A stretch of 64,000 nucleotides of DNA from Microbacterium marinilacus (GCF_019753765.1 NZ_JAIJZW010000003.1:186001-250000), one strand, 5' to 3'. Positions 18,770-30,912 are shown, counted from the stretch's first letter. Notes: generated from the sequence alone by a model not told the origin. Translations and numbers: made by a program.

Positions 18770-20242
18770 ATGCGCGGAGCGGGCGGCCGGATCGCGGCGG
18801 CGTCGCCGGTGCACGGCCTCGCCCGGCGCACGGTGGGCTTCTTCGACGTGCTCGGCCAGTCGGTCGCCGCTCTCGCGCCCTCGGCGGCCGCCACGACGAT
18901 CCCGATGCTGACGTTCGCCGTCGCGGGCGCCGGCTCGGCCCTGGCGGTCACGATCGCGGCCCTCATCGCCCTCGGGGTCGCCGCGAGCATCAACGTGTTC
19001 GCGAAGCGGGTCGCCGCCGCCGGCTCCGTCTACACGTTCGTGTCGCTCGGGCTGGGCCCGCGCGCCTCCGTCGCGTCGGGGGCCGCCATGCTGGTGGGGT
19101 ACGGCCTGATCGCGGTGTTCGAGCTCTTCGCCGCCGCGCACTTCGTCGGCCACGCGTTCGGCGCCGGACCGGGCGTGATGCTCGCGGCGGGCGCCGCGCT
19201 GGGCGTGCTGCTGCTCGCGGTCCTGCTGGGCGGCATACGCCTGTCGACCCGGCTGATGCTCGTGGTCGAGGTGGCGACGGTCGTCACCCTCGTCGCCGTC
19301 ATCGCGGTGCTTCTCACCGTGCTGCCGTTCGACCCGGTCCACCTCGTGCCGCGCGTCGACGAGCCCGACCGCATCGTGCTGGGCGTGGTCGTCACCATGA
19401 GCGCGTTCGTGGGGTTCGAGAGCGCCGCCGCGCTCGGGGTCGAGGCCAAGCGGCCGTTCGCGACGATCCCGCGCGTGCTGCTCTGGACCGTCGCGGTGTC
19501 GGGCGCGGTGTTCGTCTTCGTCGCCGTCGCCGGCCTGGTCGCGGCCGGCACGCTGGGCTTCGACCGGCTCGTGAACGAGTCGCCGTTCGACACGATCGCG
19601 CAGGCCTACGGCGTGGGCTGGGCGGGGGTCGCCCTGGACGTGCTCATCGGCTTCTCGTTCTTCGCCGCCGCGGTGGCCGCATCGACGGCGTTCGTGCGCA
19701 TCCTGTTCTCGATGTCGCGCGAGGGGACCCTTCCGCGGGCGTTCGGCCGCACTCATCGGCGAACGGGGGTGCCGATGGCGGCGACCCTCGCGTGCGTGCC
19801 GCTCGTGGTCGCGCCCGTGGCGCTGCGCGCGGCCGGGATGGGCCTGCGCGACGCGATGGACACGATCGTCGTGGCGGCGGTCGGCTCGTTCGTTCTCGGC
19901 TACGTCCTGGTCTGCGCGGCGGTCCCGCCGTTCCTGCGGCGCATCGGCGAGGCCACCGCCTGGCCGGTGGTGCGGGCGGTCGTCCTGACGGCGGTGCTCG
20001 GGGCGAGCCTGGTCGCCTTCCTCGTCGTCGCCGCGCTGTCCGGCCAGGTGAACGGCGTGCTCCTCTTCGGCATCGCGCTGCCCGCGGTCGTCGGTGTGCT
20101 CGCGGCGCTGCGATCGGCGGCCGGCCGCCCCACGCGCAGCGTGGCGCGCGACGTGCCGCTGCCGTCCGACGTCCTGGGCGGCGCACGCACGCTGGCCGGC
20201 ACGAGCGGCGAGCCGCCGAGGCGTCGCGGAGGCACGCCGTGA
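18770..20242 (+). CDS. APC-family permease
   Basis: 490 residues with about 12 membrane helices; AGAGGAGGA lies just upstream of the ATG. FFDVLGQSVAALAPSAAATT is the APC first-helix pattern, and SAFVGFESAAALGVEAKRP the mid-protein signature. The C-terminal ~50 residues are hydrophilic. Divergent from the amine oxidase operon and overlapping a regulator gene, it likely takes up an amine or amino acid related to that pathway. Confidence 0.87.
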   Translation: MRGAGGRIAAASPVHGLARRTVGFFDVLGQSVAALAPSAAATTIPMLTFAVAGAGSALAVTIAALIALGVAASINVFAKRVAAAGSVYTFVSLGLGPRASVASGAAMLVGYGLIAVFELFAAAHFVGHAFGAGPGVMLAAGAALGVLLLAVLLGGIRLSTRLMLVVEVATVVTLVAVIAVLLTVLPFDPVHLVPRVDEPDRIVLGVVVTMSAFVGFESAAALGVEAKRPFATIPRVLLWTVAVSGAVFVFVAVAGLVAAGTLGFDRLVNESPFDTIAQAYGVGWAGVALDVLIGFSFFAAAVAASTAFVRILFSMSREGTLPRAFGRTHRRTGVPMAATLACVPLVVAPVALRAAGMGLRDAMDTIVVAAVGSFVLGYVLVCAAVPPFLRRIGEATAWPVVRAVVLTAVLGASLVAFLVVAALSGQVNGVLLFGIALPAVVGVLAALRSAAGRPTRSVARDVPLPSDVLGGARTLAGTSGEPPRRRGGTP

Positions 20243-20919
20243 CGCAGTGGGACCTGCATCCGAAACAGCCGCGCGCGATCCACTCGGCGCTGCTGGTGCT
20301 GGAGGAGGTCGCGAGCGCGGGGCCCGGCGTCACGGTCCGCGAGCTGGTCGACAGGCTCGCGCTGCCGCGCGCCACCGTCTATCGGCTCGTCAACCTGCTG
20401 GTCGAGGAGGAGTACCTCGTACGCCTGGCGGACATCGCCGGTCTCGCGCTGGGGACGCGCGTCGCGCGCCTCACGGGTTCCTCCGGGTCGACGGCGGCCG
20501 GCGGCTGGACCCTGGACCGCCCGCCGCGCGCCGCGCGGGAGCTGCTCGCGCGGCTGCGCGATGCGGCCGGCGGCGTCGCGGTCCATCTCGTCGTCTACGA
20601 CTCGGGCGCACCGGTGCCGTTCGACGTCGATCCCGCGTGGCCGTTGGCGGATCCGGTCGCCATGGAGCACGACCTCGACAGGTCGGCCGCCGGGCGGCTG
20701 CTGCTCGCGGAGCGCGACGGCGGCGCATCCGGCATGGCGGTGCAGTCCGATCTGCTGGCCCGCGGTCGTGCGTGCGTCGCCGTGCCTCTGCGGCGCGAGT
20801 CCGGCGCGCTCGCCGCGGCCCTGTGCGCCGGTGGCCCGAGCGACCGGATGGACCTGCTGCTCGCCGCCGCCCACCGCCATGCCGCATCCGCGGAGCGGCT
20901 CTCGTCGTTGCTGACGTGA
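20239..20919 (+). CDS. IclR-like winged-helix transcriptional regulator
   Basis: 226 residues. The N-terminus (AIHSALLVLEEVASAGPGVT, then VRELVDRLALPRATVYRLVNLLVEEEYL) is an IclR-type winged helix-turn-helix. The C-terminal ~140 residues resemble a short effector domain (DRSAAGRLLLAERDG, ACVAVPLRRESGALAAALC). The GTG overlaps the permease stop (GTGA). It probably controls the surrounding permease and amine oxidase genes; the effector is unknown. Confidence 0.75.
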   Translation: MTQWDLHPKQPRAIHSALLVLEEVASAGPGVTVRELVDRLALPRATVYRLVNLLVEEEYLVRLADIAGLALGTRVARLTGSSGSTAAGGWTLDRPPRAARELLARLRDAAGGVAVHLVVYDSGAPVPFDVDPAWPLADPVAMEHDLDRSAAGRLLLAERDGGASGMAVQSDLLARGRACVAVPLRRESGALAAALCAGGPSDRMDLLLAAAHRHAASAERLSSLLT

Positions 20920-20940
20920 GGCGCGCGCGAGGCGCCATCC

Positions 20941-21024
20941 GTGAGTGCCAAATGGCGCTCGCCCTCGGTTCGTGAGTGCCAGATGGCACTCGCCCTCGGT
21001 TCGTGAGTGCGAAATGGCACTCGC
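20941..21024. repeat. Array of three 31-bp palindromic repeats between convergent genes
   Basis: GTGAGTGC starts at 20941, 20972 and 21003, a strict 31-bp period. Each unit contains an 8+8 inverted repeat around a 2-bp centre: GAGTGCCA-GA-TGGCACTC is perfect in the middle unit, and the other two have one mismatch each. The units are joined by CGCCCTCGGTT. The array lies between the convergent regulator gene and ald, where it could form stacked hairpins and stop transcription from both sides. Confidence 0.85.
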
Positions 21025-21053
21025 GGGGGTGGAGCGCCGGCACCGCGGCGGTG

Positions 21054-22154
21054 TCAGCCGACCGGCGCCGGCTGCGCGAAGGCGGCGGCGACGCCGTCGT
21101 TGACGATCGTCCCGCCCCGCACGTTCAAGCCCTTCGCCAGCGCCGGGTCGGCCGCGGACGCGGCATCCCATCCCTTGTCGGCGATCGCGGCGACGTAGGG
21201 CAGGGTGGCGTTCGTCAGGGCTCGGGTGGACGTCTCCGGCACCGCCCCGGGCATGTTCGCGACGCAGTAGTAGAGCGACCCGTGCACGGCGAACGTGGGG
21301 TCGTCGTGGGTGGTGGGGCGCGACCCCTCGAAGCAGCCGCCCTGGTCGATCGCGATGTCGACCAGCACCGCTCCGGGCTTCATCGCCTCGACCATGTCGA
21401 GCGTGACGAGCTTCGGCGCGGCGGCACCGGGGATCAGGACCGATCCGATCACGAGGTCGGCCGAGGCGACGGCCTCCGCGACGGCGAAACGCGTGGACGC
21501 GCGGGTCTGCAGCGCGCCGCCGTAGCGGCGCTCGAGCTCGCGCAGTCGCGGCAGCGACACGTCGAGCACCGTCACCTGCGCGCCGAGGCCGAGCGCGTTG
21601 GCTGCCGCGTGCTCTCCCGCGACGCCGCCGCCGATCACGACGACGTGCGCGCGCGGCGTGCCGGCGACGCCTCCGAGCAGCGTGCCGCGGCCGCCGTGCG
21701 CGCTCATCAGCGAGTGGGCTCCCACGGCGATCGACAGGCGGCCCGCGACCTCGCTCATCGGCACGAGCAGCGGCAGGGAGCGGTCCGGCAGCTGCACGGT
21801 CTCATAGGCGACGGCGGTGGTGCCCGCGTCGACCAGGGCACGGGTCAGGGGCAGATCGGCGGCCAGGTGCAGGTAGGCGAACAACGTGAGATCGTCGCGC
21901 AGGAGGCCGTACTCGGCGGCGACGGGCTCCTTCACCTTGACGAGGAGCTCGGAGCCGCCCCACACCTCCTCGGCGTCGGCGACGACGCGGGCCCCGGCAG
22001 CGGCGAAGTCGGCGTCCGCGATGCGCGAGCCGAGCCCCGCGCCTCTCTGCACGAGCACCTCGTGGCCACGGGCCACCAGCGCGTCGACGCCGGCCGGGGT
22101 GATGGCCACGCGGTTCTCGTTGTTCTTGATCTCGGTCGGGATCCCGATCCGCAT
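21054..22154 (-). CDS. ald: Alanine dehydrogenase
   Basis: NAD-dependent interconversion of L-alanine and pyruvate plus ammonia. 366 residues, normal length. Seen directly: [20 protein letters not shown] at the N-terminus, the catalytic region with Lys75 (VKVKEP) and His96 (LFAYLHLA), the Rossmann motif [14 protein letters not shown], and [18 protein letters not shown] with the catalytic Asp. GAGGAG precedes the ATG. It is divergent from an Lrp/AsnC regulator, the usual arrangement for alanine-controlled ald. Confidence 0.95.
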   Translation of the reverse strand: MRIGIPTEIKNNENRVAITPAGVDALVARGHEVLVQRGAGLGSRIADADFAAAGARVVADAEEVWGGSELLVKVKEPVAAEYGLLRDDLTLFAYLHLAADLPLTRALVDAGTTAVAYETVQLPDRSLPLLVPMSEVAGRLSIAVGAHSLMSAHGGRGTLLGGVAGTPRAHVVVIGGGVAGEHAAANALGLGAQVTVLDVSLPRLRELERRYGGALQTRASTRFAVAEAVASADLVIGSVLIPGAAAPKLVTLDMVEAMKPGAVLVDIAIDQGGCFEGSRPTTHDDPTFAVHGSLYYCVANMPGAVPETSTRALTNATLPYVAAIADKGWDAASAADPALAKGLNVRGGTIVNDGVAAAFAQPAPVG

Positions 22155-22204
22155 GTCTTCGCTCCTCAGGGCGGGGGCAGGTCAGGGGAAAGGATCGCAG
22201 TCTG

Positions 22205-22239
22205 TTCGTTTCGAAGGGGTTACATGCGAAGATCATTCG
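22205..22239. promoter_or_regulatory. Two TTCG/CGAA dyads between ald and its Lrp-type regulator
   Basis: TTCG-TTT-CGAA (22205-22215) and CGAA-GATCA-TTCG (22227-22239) lie in the short divergent region. Paired short dyads suit an Lrp/AldR-type octameric regulator. Function is inferred from position only. Confidence 0.35.
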
Positions 22240-22271
22240 GTGATGTGCCTCGAGTGCGAACGAGAACGACG

Positions 22272-22781
22272 ATGATCGACGAAGAAGCCGGATCGACGCC
22301 GAAGAATCCACATCCCGCGCGTCTCGACGAGCTGGACGAGCGCATCGTCGCGATCCTGGAGCGCGACGGACGCATCACGAACGCCGACCTCGCGGCGGCG
22401 CTCGACGTGGCACCCTCGACCGCCCACGCGCGCACGCGCTCGCTCGTCGAGCGGGGCGTGATCCGCGGCTTCCACGCCAGCGTCGACCACAACCGGCTCG
22501 GCCGGGGGCTGCAGGCGATGATCGGGGTGACGTTGCGCCCCGGGGCGCGCCACGACGCCATCGTCCAGTTCGCCGACGAGGTGCGACGGCTGCCGCAGGT
22601 GCTGCAGCTGTTCTTCGTCGGCGGCGTCGACGACTTCCTCGTGCACATCGCCGTCGAGGGATCGAGTGACGTCCGGCGCTTCGTCGTCGACCACCTCTCC
22701 GCGCAGCAGTCGGTCGCCTCGACCCGCACGAGCATCATCTTCGAGTACCACCGCAACGCGGTCGGCGCACCGTTTCGCTGA
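22272..22781 (+). CDS. Lrp/AsnC-family regulator, probable alanine-responsive ald regulator
   Basis: 169 residues from the ATG at 22272; an ATG at 22224 with AAGGGG upstream would add 16 residues and would put one of the dyads inside the gene. LDELDERIVAILERDGRITN then LAAALDVAPSTAHARTRSLVERGVI form the Lrp helix-turn-helix, followed by a RAM-type ligand domain (FFVGGVDDFLVHIAVEG). Divergence from ald suggests it responds to alanine, as in mycobacterial AldR. Confidence 0.85.
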   Translation: MIDEEAGSTPKNPHPARLDELDERIVAILERDGRITNADLAAALDVAPSTAHARTRSLVERGVIRGFHASVDHNRLGRGLQAMIGVTLRPGARHDAIVQFADEVRRLPQVLQLFFVGGVDDFLVHIAVEGSSDVRRFVVDHLSAQQSVASTRTSIIFEYHRNAVGAPFR

Positions 22782-22876
22782 CCCCGCTGCGAGGTCTGTT
22801 TCGCGATGTGTCGGCCGGTTCGTGCGGCCGAGAGGGCGTCGCCTAGCGTGGGAGGACAGCACCGAAGGAGCACCAC

Positions 22877-23785
22877 ATGTCTCGCATCACCCGCGCGATC
22901 GTCCCCATCGCCGCCCTCAGCCTGCTCGCCCTCGCCGGGTGCGCCTCGGGCGACGACGGCGCCGGTTCGGACGAGCCCGCGCTCGGCACCGCCGACAACC
23001 CCGTCCAGCTCGGCGTCGTCGGAGCGAGCGACCCCTACTGGGACGTCTACAAGGAGGCGGTCGAGGCCGAGGACATCGCCATCGACATCGTCGACTTCAC
23101 CGAGTACTCGCAGCCGAACCCCGCGCTGACCGAGGGCGACCTCGACATCAACCAGTTCCAGCACATCCTCTTCCTCGCGCAGTACAACGAGGAGAGCGGC
23201 GAGGACGTGCAGCCCATCGGCGCCACCGCGATCTACCCCCTCGGCCTGTACTCCGACAAGTACGACTCTCCGGACGACATCCCGGACGGCGAGACGGTGC
23301 TCGTGCCGGACGACGCGACCAACCTCGCGCGCGGCCTGCTCGTGCTGCAGGAGGCGGGTCTCATCGCGCTCGAGGACGGCGGCAGCGCCTACTCGACCCC
23401 CGAGGACATCATCGAGGACGAGTCGCGCGTCGAGGTCGAGACCGTCGCCGCCGACCTGACCCTCACCTCGCTGCCCGACGTCGCCGCCGCGATCGCGAAC
23501 AACGACTACGTCACGAAGGCCGGCATCGACCCGGAGACCGCCATCGCGGCCGACAGCGCGTCGGACGAGTCGGCCCTGCCCTACGTCAACGTCTTCGCCG
23601 TGCGGTCGGAGGACGTCGACAACGAGGTGCTGAACAAGCTCGTCGAGATCTACCAGACCAACCAGGACGTGCAGGACGGCGTGCTGGAGGTCTCCGGCGG
23701 CACCGCGGTGCTCGCCCAGACCCCGGCCGACGAGCTGCAGGCCTCCCTCGCCGACACGCAGGAAGCCTTCGCCGCCAGCAAGTGA
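22877..23785 (+). CDS. metQ: D-methionine/methionine-binding lipoprotein MetQ
   Basis: NlpA/MetQ-family binding lipoprotein, 302 residues. A signal peptide ends in the lipobox LALAGC with Cys22. The mature part opens VQLGVVGASDPYWDVYKE and contains DLDINQFQHILFL, matching the family region DANYFQH, and TAIYPLGLYSDKYDS. The two genes downstream encode the ATPase and permease of the same importer. AAGGAG precedes the ATG. Confidence 0.92.
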   Translation: MSRITRAIVPIAALSLLALAGCASGDDGAGSDEPALGTADNPVQLGVVGASDPYWDVYKEAVEAEDIAIDIVDFTEYSQPNPALTEGDLDINQFQHILFLAQYNEESGEDVQPIGATAIYPLGLYSDKYDSPDDIPDGETVLVPDDATNLARGLLVLQEAGLIALEDGGSAYSTPEDIIEDESRVEVETVAADLTLTSLPDVAAAIANNDYVTKAGIDPETAIAADSASDESALPYVNVFAVRSEDVDNEVLNKLVEIYQTNQDVQDGVLEVSGGTAVLAQTPADELQASLADTQEAFAASK

Positions 23786-23890
23786 CACCACGGGAGGCGC
23801 GTGCGCGAGAATCCCCCTGTCGGGTGCCGCAGTCCGGCCCCGCGGATTCCCGCACACGCGCCTCCTTCCGTTCTGCCGACCTGAGGATCC

Positions 23891-24922
23891 ATGCCGCACA
23901 TCCGCATCTCCGACGTCTTCAAGACGTATCCGCCGCAGCGCCGGGGCGGTGATCCGGTCGCCGCCGTCGAGGACGTCAGCCTCGAGATCGAACGCGGCGA
24001 CGTCTTCGGCGTCATCGGATACTCCGGCGCCGGCAAGTCGACGCTGGTCCGACTGATCAACGGCCTCGAGCCCGTGACGTCCGGCTCCATCGAGATCGAC
24101 GGCGTCGACGTCGCGCAGCTGCCCGAGCGCAAGCTGCGCGAGGTGCGGCAGGGCATCGGCATGATCTTCCAGCGCTTCAACCTGCTGCGCTCCCGCAACA
24201 TCCGCCGCAACGTCGCCTATCCGCTCGAGGTGGCGGGGATGCCCCGGCAGCAGCGGGCGGCGCGCGTCGCCGAGCTGCTCGACTTCGTCGGCCTCGCCGA
24301 CAAGGCCGACGCCTACCCGGAGCAGCTGTCGGGCGGCCAGCAGCAGCGCGTGGGCATCGCCCGCGCCCTCGCGGCCGAGCCCGGCATCCTGCTCGCCGAC
24401 GAGGCCACCAGCGCCCTCGACCCGGAGACGACCGACGAGGTGCTCGACCTGCTCGCGCGGGTCAACCGCGAGCTCGGCGTCACGATCGTGGTGATCACCC
24501 ACGAGATGGACGTCATCACCCGCATCGCCAACAAGGTCGCCATCATGGAGCGCGGCAGGGTGGTCGAGCAGGGGCCGACGTACGACGTCTTCACCGCCCC
24601 GCGCACCGACACGGCCAAGCGGTTCGTGCGCACGGTGGTCCGCGCGCTGCCGGAGGGCGAGGCGCTGGCGGCGCTGCGCGCCCAGCACGACGGACGCTTC
24701 TTCACGATCTCGTTCACCGACTCCGGTGCCTCCGAGGCGCGCGTGTTCGCCGCGCTCGCCCGCGCCGGAGTCGACTTCAACCTGGTGCACGGCGGCGTCG
24801 ACGACATCCAGGGGCGCGTCTACGGCCTGCTGACGATCGCCGTGCGCGGAGACGAGGCCGCGGTGCGCTCGGCGCTCGCGGGCGTCGGGGCGGGCGTGAC
24901 CGTCACGGAGGTGGCACTGTGA
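23891..24922 (+). CDS. metN: Methionine ABC importer ATPase MetN
   Basis: 343 residues. Walker A is GYSGAGKST (43-51), the signature LSGGQQQR lies near residue 145, and Walker B is [14 protein letters not shown]. The C-terminal ~75 residues form the NIL ligand-sensing domain typical of MetN, which lets internal methionine inhibit transport. GTGA overlap with metI. Confidence 0.95.
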   Translation: MPHIRISDVFKTYPPQRRGGDPVAAVEDVSLEIERGDVFGVIGYSGAGKSTLVRLINGLEPVTSGSIEIDGVDVAQLPERKLREVRQGIGMIFQRFNLLRSRNIRRNVAYPLEVAGMPRQQRAARVAELLDFVGLADKADAYPEQLSGGQQQRVGIARALAAEPGILLADEATSALDPETTDEVLDLLARVNRELGVTIVVITHEMDVITRIANKVAIMERGRVVEQGPTYDVFTAPRTDTAKRFVRTVVRALPEGEALAALRAQHDGRFFTISFTDSGASEARVFAALARAGVDFNLVHGGVDDIQGRVYGLLTIAVRGDEAAVRSALAGVGAGVTVTEVAL

Positions 24923-25590
24923 ACGACCTGCTCGACCGCCTGTCGGAGCTCTCCCCGAAACTGCTGGAGCAGACCGGGATCACCCTGTGGATCGTGGTCG
25001 CGGCGCTCGTCTTCGGCGGCATCGCCGGTCTCGCCATCGGCACGACGATCACCGTCACGCGTCGCGGCGGCATCCTGCAGCAGCCCGTCGTCTACGGCGT
25101 GCTCAACGCGCTCGTGAACACGATCCGCCCGATCCCGTTCATCATCTTCCTGGTGGCGATGCAGCCCTTCACCCGGCTCGTGATCGGCAAGGGCATCGGC
25201 AACGAGGCCATCATCTTCTCGCTCTCGATCGCCGCGACGTTCGCGATCGCGCGCATCGTCGAGCAGAACCTGGTCACGGTGGACCCCGGAGTGATCGAGG
25301 CGGCGCGCGCCGCCGGGGCGAGCCCGTGGCGGATCATCCGCACGGTGATCCTGCCCGAGGGCGCGGGACCGCTCATCCTGGGCTACACGTTCGCGATCGT
25401 CGCGCTGATCGACATGTCGGCCGTGGCCGGCCTGGCCGGCGGCCAGGGTCTCGGCTACTACGCGGTGTCCTACGGTCTGCGCAACTTCGACGAGGTCGTC
25501 ACCTGGTCGGCGCTCGTCATCATCATCATCGTCACGCAGATCGTGCAGGGCCTCGGCAACTGGCTGGCCCGGCGCATCCTGCGCCGCTGA
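24919..25590 (+). CDS. metI: Methionine ABC importer permease MetI
   Basis: 223-residue inner-membrane permease with five or six helices. The ATPase-coupling loop is EAARAAGASPWRIIRTVILPEG. The ending VVTWSALVIIIIVTQIVQGLGNWLARRI is typical of MetI. Its TGA abuts the TCA of the convergent VOC gene, so the two stops touch. Confidence 0.95.
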   Translation: MNDLLDRLSELSPKLLEQTGITLWIVVAALVFGGIAGLAIGTTITVTRRGGILQQPVVYGVLNALVNTIRPIPFIIFLVAMQPFTRLVIGKGIGNEAIIFSLSIAATFAIARIVEQNLVTVDPGVIEAARAAGASPWRIIRTVILPEGAGPLILGYTFAIVALIDMSAVAGLAGGQGLGYYAVSYGLRNFDEVVTWSALVIIIIVTQIVQGLGNWLARRILRR

Positions 25591-26013
25591 TCAGTCCGGC
25601 CGGCCGCTCGAGGCGTTGAGCATCCAGAACACCCCGAAGCGATCGGTGAGCATCCCGAAGTAGTCGCCCCACGGCGCCTGCGCGTACGGCTCGACCACGC
25701 TGCCGCCCTCTGCGAGCCGGTCGAAGAGCTCCGAGAGCTCCGGACCGTCGTCGCCGAACAGCGTCACGCTGACGCGCTGGCCGGCGTCGAACTCCATGTC
25801 CGACGGGGTGTCCGACGCCATCAGGACGAAGCCGTTCTCGAGGTCGAGCTGGCCGTGCATGACCTTGTCGCGGTCGCTCTCCGGGAGATCCGGGCTGGGC
25901 ATGTCGCCCATCCGCGTGATGTCGAGCCGTCCGCCGAGCACCGACCGGTAGAAGTCCAGCGCCTCCGCCGCGCCGTCGCGGAAGGAGATGTACGGAGAGA
26001 CCTTGTAGCCCAT
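25591..26013 (-). CDS. VOC-fold (glyoxalase/PhnB-like) protein
   Basis: 140 residues from an ATG preceded by GAGAGGA. The start YKVSPYISFRDGAAEALDFY, then GGRLDITRMGDMP, and the end WGDYFGMLTDRFGVFWMLN are characteristic of the PhnB/3-demethylubiquinone-methyltransferase-like subgroup of the VOC superfamily. Substrate unknown; many relatives are uncharacterised. It stands alone between metI and the repeat array. Confidence 0.82.
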   Translation of the reverse strand: MGYKVSPYISFRDGAAEALDFYRSVLGGRLDITRMGDMPSPDLPESDRDKVMHGQLDLENGFVLMASDTPSDMEFDAGQRVSVTLFGDDGPELSELFDRLAEGGSVVEPYAQAPWGDYFGMLTDRFGVFWMLNASSGRPD

Positions 26014-26100
26014 GGGGTTCCTCTCATCGCCGGGACGGACGCCCGGATCAAGATGAGGATCCCACCCGCCGCGCGCATCCGGTAGGCGTCGGCCTGCAGC

Positions 26101-26218
26101 CGTGCGAGACCGCATCCGCCGTGCGAGACCGCATCCGCTGTGCGAGACCGTCGCCGTCGGCTCAGGTCTCGCGCGAGACTTCAGGTCTCGCGCAGGATCT
26201 GCGGTCTCGCGGTGGGGG
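26101..26218. repeat. 19-bp-period array of GCGAGACC words, three direct then three inverted
   Basis: GCGAGACC occurs at 26104, 26123 and 26142 (19-bp steps); two full 19-bp units (26101-26119 and 26120-26138) are identical. Its complement GGTCTCGC occurs at 26165, 26184 and 26203, again in 19-bp steps. A 14-bp perfect palindrome (GTCTCGCGCGAGAC) lies at 26166-26179. The arrangement is symmetrical and could fold into one long or several short hairpins. It lies between the VOC gene promoter and the argG stop. Confidence 0.85.
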
Positions 26219-26235
26219 CGGGGCGGGGCGGCGGG

Positions 26236-29236
<3,001 letters not shown>

Positions 29237-29240
<4 letters not shown>

Positions 29241-29983
29241 GCGCTCCCTACGGCTCGCGCGGACGGCTGGGCCTGATCCTGCCGGCCGACAACGTCGTGA
29301 TCGAGCCCGAGCTGGCGGAGTTCGCGCTCGAGGGCGTCAGCGTGCACGGGTTCCGGCTCACGGCGATCGAGCACGCGGCCATGCGCGAGCAGGCGGTCGA
29401 GCTGGCGGCGGCGATCGTCGAGTCGGGCGTGGACGCGGTCGTGTACGCCTGCGCCGAGACGAGCTTCTCGGGTGGGGAGGACTCGCGGCGGTCTCTGGCC
29501 GGTCTCATCGCCGAGCGGTGCGGGGTGCCGGTGGTGACGGCGACCAACGCGACCATCGCCGCGGCGCGGGCCGCCGGCATCGCCCGCCCCGTGCTGGTCG
29601 CTCCCTACACGGATCGCTCTCGCCGGCAGCTGGAGACGGTGCTCCGTGCCGAGGGCATCCCGCCCGTGGCCTCCGTGTCGCGCGACTTCCGCGTGGGCAG
29701 CGGCGATCCGCGCGAGTGGTTCGCGACCAACCGGCTCGCCGACGACTCCGCGAGCCTGCTGGCGCGGGGTTCGTTCGTCGCCGACGCCGACGGCGTCGTG
29801 ATCGCCTCGACGAACTGGCCCACCCTGCGCCGCCTGCCCGAGCTGGAGGCGCAGCTGGGGGCGCCCGTCGTCTCGAGCAACCTCGCGATCCTGTGGTGGG
29901 CGGCACGCACGTTCGGCCTTGCGGAGGAGCTGTCACGCCCCGGCGCGCTGCTGGCGGGTGTCGCATCGCGAGTCGCGTCGTGA
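29237..29983 (+). CDS. Asp/Glu-racemase-fold protein (maleate isomerase/arylmalonate decarboxylase-like)
   Basis: 248 residues, start set by ATGA overlap with the UbiD-type gene. LGLILPADNVVIEPELAEF and APVVSSNLAILWWA match the maleate isomerase/AMDase branch. Cys72 (VYACAETSF) is present at the first catalytic position, but the second position reads IASTNWPT: Ser191 where two-Cys members have Cys. So a two-cysteine racemase or isomerase mechanism looks impaired; the chemistry may be decarboxylation, hydrolysis or one-Cys catalysis. Substrate unknown, presumably shared with the neighbouring decarboxylase. Confidence 0.78.
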
Positions 29984-30732
29984 TGCGGCTGGACGGCCGG
30001 GTCGCGATCGTCACGGGCGCCGACGGCGGACTCGGCACGGCGATCTCGCGCGGGCTCTCCGACGCGGGGGCGCGGCTGGTGCTGCACACGCGTCATGCCG
30101 GAGCCTCCGACGGGCTGGCGGCGGAGCTGAGCGCGCGCGGCGGCGAGGCGGTGTCGGTGAGCGGCGACGTCCGCGACCCCGAGACCGCTGCGCGCGCCGT
30201 CGACGCGGCCGACGCGGCCTTCGGCGGGCTGGACATCCTGGTCAACAACGCGGGGGTGACCAGCACCGACGCGTTCCTCGACACGAGCCTGGCGGAGTGG
30301 CGCCGCGTCCTCGAGACGAATGTCGACGGCTACTTCCTCTTCGGGCAGGCCGCGGCGCGGCGCATGGTCGTGGCGGGCGCCGGAAGCATCGTCAACGTCG
30401 CGTCGACGCGTCAGGTGCAGGCGGCCGTCGGCAGCTCGGCCTATGCCACCTCCAAGGGGGCGGTGGCGATGCTCACCCGCTCGATGGCGCTCGAGCTCGC
30501 CCCGCGCGGCGTGCGGGTCAACAGCATCGCCCCGGGCACCATCCCGACGGGGCTCAACGCCGGCTATGTGACGGATCCCGCGTTCGTCGCCGCGCGGACG
30601 GCGACGATCCCCCAGGGGCGGTTCGGCAGCCCGGAGGAGGTCGCGGGGGCCGTCGTCTACCTCTGCTCGGACGCCGCGGGCTTCACCGTCGGCGCGTCGA
30701 TCGTGATCGACGGCGGTCAGACCCTCGCCTGA
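29983..30732 (+). CDS. Short-chain dehydrogenase/reductase
   Basis: 249 residues from the ATG at 29983 (GTG at 29980 is possible); its start overlaps the preceding stop. Classical SDR features: TGADGGLG cofactor loop near residue 12, NNAG near 84, catalytic Ser in NVASTRQ, and YATSK thirteen residues later. EEVAGAVVYLCSDAAGFTVGAS and VIDGGQTLA close the fold. It is last in the ubiD-racemase-SDR operon, so it probably oxidises or reduces an intermediate of the same pathway. Confidence 0.88.
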   Translation: MRLDGRVAIVTGADGGLGTAISRGLSDAGARLVLHTRHAGASDGLAAELSARGGEAVSVSGDVRDPETAARAVDAADAAFGGLDILVNNAGVTSTDAFLDTSLAEWRRVLETNVDGYFLFGQAAARRMVVAGAGSIVNVASTRQVQAAVGSSAYATSKGAVAMLTRSMALELAPRGVRVNSIAPGTIPTGLNAGYVTDPAFVAARTATIPQGRFGSPEEVAGAVVYLCSDAAGFTVGASIVIDGGQTLA

Positions 30733-30809
30733 ACGGGCGGTCTCGCGGGGCGACGGAGCGGCTCTGCGTAAATTCCATGTTTCGTTCGGCTGTGGGGGCC
30801 GCCCTGGGA

Positions 30810-30839
30810 TTGCGATCCCCGGTCGGAAGTCTCTACTCT
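30810..30839 (+). promoter_or_regulatory. Candidate promoter of the NitT/TauT-type ABC operon
   Basis: TTGCGA (30810-30815) and TACTCT (30834-30839) with an 18-bp spacer. The operator dyad at 30863-30883 begins 24 bp downstream of the -10, where a bound repressor would block elongation or initiation. Weak consensus, so tentative. Confidence 0.35.
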
Positions 30840-30862
30840 CGGGGAGTTCGCACCACGTAATT

Positions 30863-30883
30863 GAATTCCGTAACACGGAATTC
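30863..30883. promoter_or_regulatory. Perfect operator dyad (IclR-regulon motif copy 2)
   Basis: GAATTCCGT-AAC-ACGGAATTC: 9-bp perfect arms with a 3-bp centre, 30 bp before the binding-protein ATG. It contains ATTCCGTAACACG, the best copy of the cluster motif. A degenerate match (ATTCCATGTTTCG) starts at 30772. Confidence 0.65.
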
Positions 30884-30912
30884 TCGTCTCGTCGTCACCC
30901 AAGGAACCCCAC

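Noticed and set aside
20941..21024. Possible CRISPR array
   Set aside because: Only three units, no unique spacers (the joining sequence is the same), and no cas genes nearby.
22790..22876. SAM or methionine riboswitch before metQ
   Set aside because: The leader is under 100 bp and I see no S-box or SAM-II/IV-like helices; only a -10-like TAGCGT and a ribosome site.
26101..26218. Possible CRISPR or tRNA-like structure
   Set aside because: The units are 19 bp with shared joining sequence and switch orientation half-way; no cloverleaf and no cas genes.
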